Of a stretch of 64,000 nucleotides of DNA, positions 55,291-64,000 are shown piece by piece. Source of the stretch: Reticulitermes speratus (taxonomy: Eukaryota > Arthropoda > Insecta > Blattodea > Rhinotermitidae). Position 1 is the first letter of the stretch. The number at the start of each line of letters is the position of its first letter. The position numbers and the translations under genes are program-made. The notes under the pieces were generated by a model. It was given only the letters and a program-made list of their open reading frames with translations, searched no databases and was not told the origin of the DNA. The DNA lies in assembly GCA_021186555.1 (NCBI GenBank), contig JAJKFL010000006.1, positions 46,386,138 through 46,450,137 of the forward strand, written 5' to 3'.

Positions 55291-56910
55291 GCGTACGCAC
55301 ACATCGTCTGTACGCACACATCGTGTCGTACACATCGTCGTGCGTACACATCGTGTCGTTACACATCGTGTGCGTACACATCGTGTCGTACACATCGTCG
55401 TGCGTACACATCGTCGTGCGTACACACGTCGTGTACTACATCGTCGTGCGTACACATCGTTCGTGCGTACACATCGTCGTGACGTACACATCGTGTGCGT
55501 ACACATCGTTGTGACGTACACATCGTCGTGTACACATCGTCGTGCTTACACATCGTTGTACGCACATCATCGTTCGTACGTACACATCGTTGCGACTCAT
55601 CGTGTGCGACACATCGTTGTACTACACATCGTGTGCGCACACATCGTGTGCGCACATTGCACACATCGTCGTACGTACACATCGTGTGCCACAACGTGTC
55701 ACACATCGTCTGTACGTACACATCGTTGTGCGCACACATCGTGTGCGTACACATCGTGCGACATCGTTGCGCACACATCGTGTGGCTACATCGTGTGACA
55801 CATCGTTGTAGCTACACATCGTGTACTACACATCGTTGTGCGACACATCGTCGTGACTTCCACACATCGTGTACGTACACATCGTTGTAGCGCACACATC
55901 GTTGTGCGCACACATCGTGTGCGTACACATCGTTGTAGCGACACATCGTTGTACGCACACATCGTCGTGCTACACATCGTGTACTTACACATCGTCGTAC
56001 TACACATCCTATTATTTACACTCGTTTACTACACTCGTTGTAGTACATATCGTTGTACGTACACATCGTTGTACTTACACATCGTTGTACGTACACATCG
56101 TTGTACTTACACATCGCTGTACGTACACCGCTGTACGTACACATCGCTGTACGTACACATCGCTGTACGTACACATCGCTGTACTTACACATCGTTGTAC
56201 TTATACATCGTTGTACTTACACATCGTTGTACTTACACATCGTTGTACGTACACATCGTTGTACGTACACATCGTTGTACGTACACATCATTGTAATTAC
56301 ACATCGTTGTACGTACACATCGTTGTACGTACACATCGTTGTACTTTCACATCGTTGTACTTTCACATCGTTGTACTTTCACATCGTTGTACTTACACAT
56401 CGTTGTACTTACACATCGTTGTACTTACACATCGTTGTACTTACACATCGTTGTATTTACACATCGTTGTACTTATACATCGTTGTACGTACACATCGTT
56501 GTACGTACACATCGTTGTACGTATACATCATTGTACTTACACATCGTTGTACGTACACATCGTTGTACGTACACATCGTTGTACTTACACATCGTTGTAC
56601 TAACACATCGTTGTACGTACACATCGTTGTACGTACACATCGTTGTACATACACATCGTTGTACTTTCACATCGTTGTACTTTCACATCTTTGTACTTTC
56701 ACATCGTTGTACTTACACATCGTTGTACTTACACATCGTTGTACTTATACATCGTTGTACATACACATCGTTGTAAGTACACATCGTTGTACGTACACAT
56801 CGTTGTACGTACACATCGTTGTACTTACACATCATTGTACTTACACATCGTTGTACGTACACGTCTTTGTACTTACACATCGTTGTACTTACACATCTAT
56901 AATATTTCAC
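55291..56910 (+). repeat. 16-bp minisatellite (acacatcgttgtacgt), about 100 copies
   Basis: 55291-56035 is irregular: 11-19-bp spacing, cgtcgtgcg and cgtgtgcg cores rich in CpG. 56040-56910 is regular, 16-bp, with gtacgt/gtactt/gtattt variants. Overlapping frames on both strands (up to 288 codons) are artefacts. Confidence 0.95.
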
Positions 56911-56926
56911 TCGTTATAATTTACTA

Positions 56927-57233
56927 AATAAAGCTAAAGCAGTCACATTGCACACCTCGACAGGCCGTGAAGGTTCCAGGAGGTTGAGGCTCCTAGATTT
57001 ATAGACAATCGGCACATGAAGATGGTACTGTTGTCAGCCCTATGCACAGGCCGTCTTTACCCACCAGAAAGTAGTCCTTTACTCATTTCTGTTAGAAGGC
57101 TGAGTCGGCCCCAGGGCCGTAGTGCGACCGGAAGGATTATGTAAATGAATAATTCCAATGACACCATCGGGAATCGAACCCGCGACCTTCCGGCTTGTAG
57201 CGTAGTGCCGCAACTACGCCACCAGGTGCCCCA
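56927..57233 (-). mobile_element. SINE family C copy 4, well-preserved Pol III head
   Basis: On the minus strand: GGGGCACCTGGTGGCGTAG head, B box GGTTCGATTCCCGAT (exact match to GGTTCGANNCC), then body with GGCCCTGGGGCCGACTCAGC and a tail of ctttag words (plus aataaagctaaagc). About 305 bp. No clear duplication. Confidence 0.82.
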
Positions 57234-57358
57234 TGATTTGTGAAACTTACTTATATTTTAGTGTTGTAGAGTTGTAGTGTCTTTGGACGCATTACACTAC
57301 AGGTTGTCTGTTGTATTGTAAGATCTTGTACAGTGGATTAAGTTGTAATGTATGGATC

Positions 57359-57893
57359 CTCTAGTGCAGTGGTATTCAACCTGGGGTATGCGTACCCTTG
57401 GGGGTATGCGAAGACATCTTAGGGGGTACGTAAATTTAAAAAAATAGTTATATTATTTCATGATAAACACAGAATAATCAGGGCCAGATTTAGGGTTAGC
57501 CACAAAGACCGGACGTAAGGACATGCGATTTGGGAGCGCCATTTGTGTCTCTCTCTCTCTCTCTCCTTTATGCGATTCTTATCTGGGGGGCTAGTTTCAT
57601 TTTATTCCACACAGTGCATATAATTGTGCTTTGCTAAAATACCTTTGTTCCTTTATTAATTTTTATACGATAGACAATAATATATTTGTTATTTAATAGC
57701 TTGACTCTCCTTTTTCTCATTTAAAACTTATTATTTAATACATTATTTTGGATGTAATTTATTTAAATTATTTTAGATGTAGATTATAGACTGTGTATAA
57801 CTTGAATTATGCACAACAATTTGGGGTACAAGTTGAAGAGAAATTATATTGGGGGTACGCGAACAAAAAAGTTTGAATACCGCTGGTGTAGTG
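57359..57893 (+). mobile_element. hAT-like MITE with imperfect 8-bp duplication
   Basis: Element 57367-57885. Ends CAGTGGTATTCAACCTGGGG and, complemented, CAGCGGTATTCAAAC. Subterminal GGGGTATGCG, GGGGGTATGCGAAGA, AGGGGGTACGTAAA and, on the right, TTGGGGGTACGCGAAC. Flanks CTCTAGTG and GTGTAGTG agree at 6 of 8. Terminus and 8-bp duplication fit hAT (Zaphod/Tip100 type). Internal 430 bp is non-coding, AT-rich, with a (ct)n tract at 57548-57566. Confidence 0.78.
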
Positions 57894-58331
57894 GCTTTAC
57901 TGACGTCTTTGCCTCGTGTTCGCAGGTAAATCAACGATATTTATCAAATATTATCGATATTGGTGTTCGTACAGTGATGGCGATATCTATGGTATTGCTT
58001 GAGGTACAAAGTGATGTCATGAACCAATTGAGACATGTTTTGCACCCGAAAGTAGCAATTCTGTCGCTGAAGCCTAGCGCAAGGCCTGTCAGTGCGGTGG
58101 TCGACGTCTGCACAGCTCTGATACAAAATCGAACAGGCAGTCGGCGCATTTGACGCTCGCATCCCCACTGACTTGCTTTCACGTAGTTTTACATTTACTT
58201 TACATCAACTGCACTCAAATTAATTGATCTGGAAGGAAAAAGATTCTAGTGAATGGACTTTATTAGTTTCGTTCTAGGCAAGGGCAAGTTGCGGGCTTTT
58301 ATGTATACGGTAATGAGCTTGCAGCTGATCC
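57894..58331. other. Unique non-genic stretch
   Basis: Short frames (about 80-110 codons) overlap on both strands at 57930-58180 but none is recognisable. Confidence 0.45.
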
Positions 58332-58560
58332 CGGTGGCCACGCGGTATAAAGCGTGGGTCTACGGCCGCTCGCTTGCTGGGGTTTCGGGTTCGAATCCGC
58401 TGGGAGCACGGATATCTGTCTCTTTAGCTTGTTGGTGTGGGGAATGATAGCTGCCTCTGCGACGGGCTGATCACTCGTGCGGAGGAGTCTTATCAGGTGT
58501 TTGTGTCTAATTATGTGTGATCTGGAGAAATGAAAAATGAGATGGCGTGGGTCAAAATTG
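58332..58560 (+). mobile_element. SINE family A copy, diverged
   Basis: Head GGTGGCCACGCGGTATAAAG, B box GGTTCGAATCCGCTGG, GCGACGGGCTGATCACTCG, GAGGAGTCTTATCAGG; the end has drifted (GAAAAATGAGATGGCGTGG). Confidence 0.82.
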
Positions 58561-58574
58561 GGATGTTGCGCCAA

Positions 58575-58690
58575 AGGAAAGAAAATTAGCTTTTAAGTTC
58601 CATAAAATACTGGGAATTTTTACACTAATTTAACTACTATTGGATTTTCAAGGAGGGCATTTCTACATGGAGATAGTTACTTAACTGACA
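58575..58690 (+). pseudogene. 3' UTR fragment of the second non-LTR family
   Basis: AAGTTCCATAAAATACTGGG and GGATTTTCAAGGAGGGCATT align word by word with 63350-63420 (gttccataaaatgcggtg, ggtttctcattaaggacgt). No coding part. Confidence 0.5.
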
Positions 58691-58989
58691 TTACGTCCTC
58701 TGTTCCTGTAAGGTTCTAATTTAACTTAGTATTAGGCTGAGCAGTTAGTAAGTTAGTGAGTTAGTTGGTTGTTAGTTCTAGACTTACAAAATTACAAGGA
58801 CAGGCATCAAAAAGAGTGAAAGTTACTTCTCGCTTTATTTATTTCTTCTGGCTAATCCAGGTTTTATCATTTTTATACATAGTATACCTGAAGCTCAATT
58901 ACCTTAATTGTGTTGAATTATCTCTTATTTTGTTCGTTTTGCTTTGACTGGTTGATGTAGACTGACGTACTGAGTGAACAACATTGGTG
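58690..58989. other. Unique non-genic stretch
   Basis: Nothing recognised; small gttagt tract at 58742-58775. Confidence 0.45.
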
Positions 58990-61900
58990 TATTTATTTAT
59001 GTGTTTTGTGTGGATCTCAGAACAAACAGCGATTATTTCACTGTACAACATTAACTGACTGGTTTGTATAACTGAGACGGAGTGTGTTTACTGCGCGGTA
59101 CGGACTGTATTTATGTGTTTTGTGTGGATCTCAGAACAAACAGCGATTATTTCACTGTACAACATTAACTGACTGGTTTGTATAACTGAGACGTAGTGTG
59201 TTTACTGCGCGGTACGGACTGTATTTATGTGTTTTGTGTGGATCTCAGAACAAACAGCTATTATTTCACTGTACAACATTAACTGACTGGTTTGTATAAC
59301 TGAGACGTAGTGTGTTTACTACGCGGTACGGACTGTATTTATGTGTTTTGTGTGGATCTCAGAACAAACAGCGATTATTTCACTGTACAGCATTAACTGA
59401 CTGGTTTGTATAACTGAGACGGAGTGTGTTTACTGCGCGGTAAGGACTGTATTTATGTGTTTTGTGTGGATCTCAGAACAAACAGCGATTATTTCACTGT
59501 ACAACATTAACTGACTGGTTTGTATAACTGAGACGTAGTGTGTTTACTGCGCGGTACGGACTGTATTTATGTGTTTTGTGTGGATCTCAGAACAAACAGC
59601 GATTATTTCACTGTACAACATTAACTGACTGGTTTGTATAACTGAGACGTAGTGTGTTTACTGCGCGGTACGGACTGTATTTATGTGTTTTGTGTGGATC
59701 TCAGAACAAACAGCGATTATTTCACTGTACAACATTAACTGACTGGTTTGTATAACTGAGACGTAGTGTGTTTACTGCGCGGTACGGACTGTATTTATGT
59801 GTTTTGTGTGGATCTCAGAACAAACAGCGATTATTTCACTGTACAGCATTAACTGACTGGTTTGTATAACTGAGACGGAGTGTGTTTACTGCGCGGTACG
59901 GACTGTATTTATGTGTTTTGTGTGGATCTCAGAACAAACAGCTATTATTTCACTGTACAACATTAACTGACTGGTTTGTATAACTGAGACGGGGTGTGTT
60001 TACTGCGCGGTACGGACTGTATTTATGTGTTTTGTGTGGATCTCAGAACAAACAGCGATTATTTCACTGTACAGCATTAACTGACTGGTTTGTATAACTG
60101 AGACGGAGTGTGTTTACTGCGCGGTACGGACTGTATTTATGTGTTTTGTGTGGATCTCAGAACAAACAGCGATTATTTCACTGTACAGCATTAACTGACT
60201 GGTTTGTATAACTGAGACGGAGTGTGTGTTTACTGCGCGCGTACGGACTGTATTTATGTGTTTTGTGTGGATCTCAGAACAAACAGCGATTATTTCACTG
60301 TACAACATTAACTGACTGGTTTGTATAACTGAGACGGAGTGTGTTTACTGCGCGGTACGGACTGTATTTATGTGTTTTGTGTGGATCTCAGAACAAACAG
60401 CTATTATTTCACTGTACAACATTAACTGACTGGTTTGTATAGCTGAGACGGAGTGTGTTTACTGCGCGGTACGGACTGTATTTATATGTTTTGTGTGGAT
60501 CTCAGAACAAACAGCTATTATTTCACTGTACAACATTAACTGACTGGTTTGTATAGCTGAGACGGAGTGTGTTTACTGCGCGGTACGGACTGTATTTATG
60601 TGTTTTGTGTGGATCTCAGAACAAACAGCTATTATTTCACTGTACAACATTAAGTGACTGGTTTGTATAGCTGAGACGGAGTGTGTTTACTGCGCGGTAC
60701 GGACTGTATTTATATGTTTTGTGTGGATCTCAGAACAAACAGCTATTATTTCACTGTACAACATTAACTGACGGGTTTGTATAGCTGAGACGGAGTGTGT
60801 TTACTGCGCGGTACGGACTGTATTTATGTGTTTTGTGTGGATCTCAGAACAAACAGCTATTATTTCACTGTACAACATTAACTGACTGGTTTGTATAGCT
60901 GAGACGGAGTGTGTTTACTGCGCGGTACGGACTGTATTTATGTGTTTTGTGTGGATCTCAGAACAAACAGCTATTATTTCACTGTACAACATTAACTGAC
61001 TGGTTTGTATAGCTGAGACGGAGTGTGTTTACTGCGCGGTACGGACTGTATTTATATGTTTTGTGTGGATCTCAGAACAAACAGCGATTATTTCACTGTA
61101 CAGCATTAACTGACTGGTTTGTATAACTGAGACGGAGTGTGTTTACTGCGCGGTACGGACTGTATTTATGTGTTTTGTGTGGATCTCAGAACAAACAGCG
61201 ATTATTTCACTGTACAGCATTAACTGACTGGTTTGTATAACTGAGACGGAGTGTGTTTACTGCGCGGTACGGACTGTATTTATGTGTTTTGTGTGGATCT
61301 CAGAACAAACAGCGATTATTTCACTGTACAGCATTAACTGACTGGTTTGTATAACTGAGACGGAGTGTGTTTACTGCGCGGTACGGACTGTATTTATGTG
61401 TTTTGTGTGGATCTCAGAACAAACAGCGATTATTTCACTGTACAGCATTAACTGACTGGTTTGTATAACTGAGACGGAGTGTGTTTACTGCGCGGTACGG
61501 ACTGTATTTATGTGTTTTGTGTGGATCTCAGAACAAACAGCGATTATTTCACTGTACAACATTAACTGACTGGTTTGTATAACTGAGACGGGGTGTGTGT
61601 TACTGCGCGGTACGGACTGTATTTATGTGTTTTGTGTGGATCTCAGAACAAACAGCGATTATTTCACTGTACAACATTAACTGACTGGTTTGTATAACTG
61701 AGACGGAGTGGTGTTTACTGTGCGGTACGGACTGTATTTATGTGTTTTGTGTGGATCTCAGAACAAACAGCGATTATTTCACTGTACAACATTAACTGAC
61801 TGGTTTGTATAACTGAGACGGAGTGTGTTTACTGCGCGGTACGGACTGTATTTATGTGTTTTGTGTGGATCTCAGAACAAACAGCGATTATTTCACTGTA

Positions 61901-62667
61901 CAGCATTAACTGACTGGTTTGTATAACTGAGACGGAGTGTGTTTACTGCGCGGTACGGACTGTATTTATGTGTTGTGTGGATCTCAGAACAAACAGCGAT
62001 TATTTCACTGTACAGCATTAACTGACTGGTTTGTATAACTGAGACGGAGTGTGTTTACTGCGCGGTACGGACTGTATTTATGTGTTTTGTGTGGATCTCA
62101 GAACAAACAGCGATTATTTCACTGTACAACATTAACTGACTGGTTTGTATAACTGAGACGGAGTGTGTTTACTGTGCGGTACGGACTGTATTTATGTGTT
62201 TTGTGTGGATCTCAGAACAAACAGCGATTATTTCACTGTACAACATTAACTGACTGGTTTGTATAACTGAGACGGAGTGTGTTTACTGCGCGGTACGGAC
62301 TGTATTTATGTGTTTTGTGTGGATCTCAGAACAAACAGCGATTATTTCACTGTACAGCATTAACTGACTGGTTTGTATAACTGAGACGGAGTGTGTTTAC
62401 TGCGCGGTACGGACTGTATTTATGTGTTGTGTGGATCTCAGAACAAACAGCGATTATTTCACTGTACAGCATTAACTGACTGGTTTGTATAACTGAGACG
62501 GAGTGTGTTTACTGCGCGGTACGGACTGTATTTATGTGTTTTGTGTGGATCTCAGAACAAACAGCGATTATTTCACTGTACAACATTAACTGACTGGTTT
62601 GTATAACTGAGACGGAGTGTGTTTACTGCGCGGTACGAGCTGGTTGTTTATATGTAATTCCGGTTAA
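58990..62667 (+). repeat. 114-bp satellite array A8 with R terminus, about 32 copies
   Basis: Plus-orientation monomers from 58993 to 62640, then R end (GGTTGTTTATATGTAATTCC) finishing at TTAA (62664-62667). The left edge lacks the L module (starts in gtatttatttatgtg). Variant blocks: gacgtagtg in 59190-59770; cagctatt with tatagctgag in six consecutive units 60398-61020; tgtgttgtgtgg deletions at 61970 and 62420. Confidence 0.95.
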
Positions 62668-63092
62668 ACTTATCCTACAGGAAATCTAATTCAGCTGTTT
62701 TCAGCCTGTATCCTATCCGCCAACCCAGCTGTGGCGATATTTCTTGGTCTTATCATAATATATAATGTAATGACTGCTTGGCCACTCTATTGGTTGTGTA
62801 CTTGTTAGGGCATAGAAATTACAAAGAAAGTCGGTGTAGAAAATTAAAAGAAATTTTTTTGTGCAATAGAAATTTCCAGTTTCTATTACTTCGCAGTGTG
62901 AGAGCAGATAAGCGCTACGCCTACCCTTACTAGTTTCTCTCATTGTACAGATCACTGTCCCCTTGGATAAAACCCCACGCAATATTCAACGCTGTACAAA
63001 CTCCAAATTTCACACTGAGAGAGTATGGTTGAACTCCTGATTCTCTATTCCACTCTCTGCTCTGTCTAATTTTATTTTTCTATAATTTTGCC
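62668..63092. other. Unique non-genic stretch
   Basis: The minus frame of 89 codons (62713-62982) has no recognisable content. Confidence 0.45.
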
Positions 63093-63440
63093 TGTTCTGT
63101 ATGGGTGTCAAACTTGGTCTGTAACGTTAAGAGGCGAGTATCGGCTTAGAATTGTAGACAATATTACGCTGATGAAGATATTTGTGGGAAAAGGAACACG
63201 AGAATGGAGAAAAGTGCATATTGAGGAGCTTCATTATATGTACTGCTCAGAAATCTTAAATTAATAAAATCAGCAGGTGTGGAGTGGATCAGTCAGAGAG
63301 GACAGGGACATGTGGCGTGCTGTTGTGAATGCGGTAATGAACATTCAGGTTCCATAAAATGCGGTGAATTTTATGACCAGGTGAGGAACTAGTGGTTTCT
63401 CATTAAGGACGTACCTCCATGATGTTATTTAGTTACTAAT
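63093..63440 (+). pseudogene. Second non-LTR family: internally deleted C-terminal copy
   Basis: Plus strand reads GCQTWSVTLRGEYRLRIV, KGTREWRKVHIEELHY, then stops; after a shift and a deletion of the RWAGH/RRRW part it resumes as EDRDMWRAVVNAVMNIQVP and stop, followed by the family 3' UTR. Dead copy, but it links the N-side words of 49951 with the C-side words of 39597 and 37430. Confidence 0.75.
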
Positions 63441-64000
63441 TAGGGGATTGTGGATCAAGTAGCGAACAGCCGTTTTCTTCCCAAAGTTCTAATTTTAGCC
63501 CTCGTCACACTGTAACATTTCGTTCATCAAAGCATGCTATGTTGTTGGCACAGTGTCGTCAAACAGAGCAAATAACAAGCAATCTGTCCCTCCCCATTTA
63601 AACTGCAGTTTATTCTGAATTTAATTTTATTCGTTATTTGTATTTAATTTTGCTTTTGTTTGCCGTGTGTGAACATGCGAGCAGTCAAACACAGCTACGT
63701 GTATTGATTGGCCGTGTGTACACACATTTACACACACCCACTTGCAGAAGTTTCAAAACGCAGCGCTACCAACTGTCATTATTTTTAATGTCAAATTTGC
63801 TATCCTGTTCCGAAAAAAAGGCTAGCTTCATTTGCGATGTCAACATTGAGGTATGCAGTGACAGTGCGTCGCTGGACGAGTGTTCCCCGCCGTTTCGAAA
63901 CACCCACTGCTTTCATCGTCACAGTTCAATATTTCTTTCCTTCTACCTATGGAAGTTGAAGACACTGATTTCTATCGAAACGTCGGAAACGGTTCACGTA
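63441..64000. other. Non-genic stretch, fold-back motif at the window edge
   Basis: 63960-64000 holds GTTGAAGACACTG and ATCGAAACGTCGGAAAC, like the fold-back elements; an opposing GTTTCGAAACACC with CTTTCATCGTC lies at 63890. The element would continue beyond the window. Confidence 0.45.

Noticed and set aside
55101-55349. 82-codon minus frame with CCECCVLSGR
   Set aside because: Translated SINE A body; the same words occur at every SINE A copy.
55138-56927. Histidine- and arginine-rich frames on both strands
   Set aside because: 16-bp array artefact.
57120-57233. Functional tRNA gene from an exact B box
   Set aside because: It is the head of a SINE C copy; no cloverleaf closing pairs.

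Overview
The window is eukaryotic, repeat-saturated intergenic DNA, very probably from an insect. I infer a cockroach, most likely Periplaneta americana or a relative. That rests on my memory of the predicted proteins of that group: the C-terminal reverse-transcriptase tail at 1.6, 20 and 44 kb, the peptide frames of the 114-bp satellite, and the tRNA-derived SINEs whose frames read CCECCVLSGR and LITRPEESYR. I ran no database search. I see no intact host protein-coding gene, no functional tRNA or rRNA gene and no operon. Nearly all long open frames lie inside tandem arrays whose unit length is a multiple of three.

Layout. A 114-bp satellite appears as eight arrays, three in plus orientation (1-987, 10866-11961, 58990-62663) and five in minus (27534-27889, 32122-33034, 34416-36668, 40375-43203, 51368-52785), about 110 monomers in all. 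Several arrays carry the same left end (CCCTCTAAAGCCCAGTGG...) or right end (...TATATGTAATTTCAG) directly against TTAA. The arrays therefore look like the variable interior of a TTAA-targeting, piggyBac-like non-autonomous element. Between them lie about twenty unrelated minisatellites with units of 6 to 100 bp. Tandem repeats of all kinds cover roughly half of the window by my estimate.

Interspersed elements: (i) a non-LTR retrotransposon family (1.6, 20.2 and 44.0 kb) whose last 39 bp, across the stop codon, is repeated about 30, 14 and 1 times; (ii) C-terminal fragments of a second non-LTR family at 37.4, 39.6, 49.9, 50.4, 58.6 and 63.1 kb; (iii) at least four tRNA-derived SINE families, with clear target-site duplications at 8.7 and 12.7 kb; (iv) a pogo/Tigger-like MITE (17.0 kb), a hAT-like MITE (57.4 kb) and a cluster of 80-bp palindromic MITEs (48.5-49.7 kb); (v) fold-back elements at 9.1, 45.4-47.5, 48.8 and 53.4 kb, with Penelope-like, hammerhead-ribozyme-like cores.

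The strongest leads are the TTAA-bounded satellite-carrying element, the retrotransposon whose 3' terminus became a minisatellite, the hammerhead-like motifs in the fold-backs, and a 14-bp array that seems to have grown from a SINE promoter head. One GC-richer unique island (about 33.99-34.37 kb) has an RFX-type X-box next to an ATG and is the only place where I would look for a host promoter.
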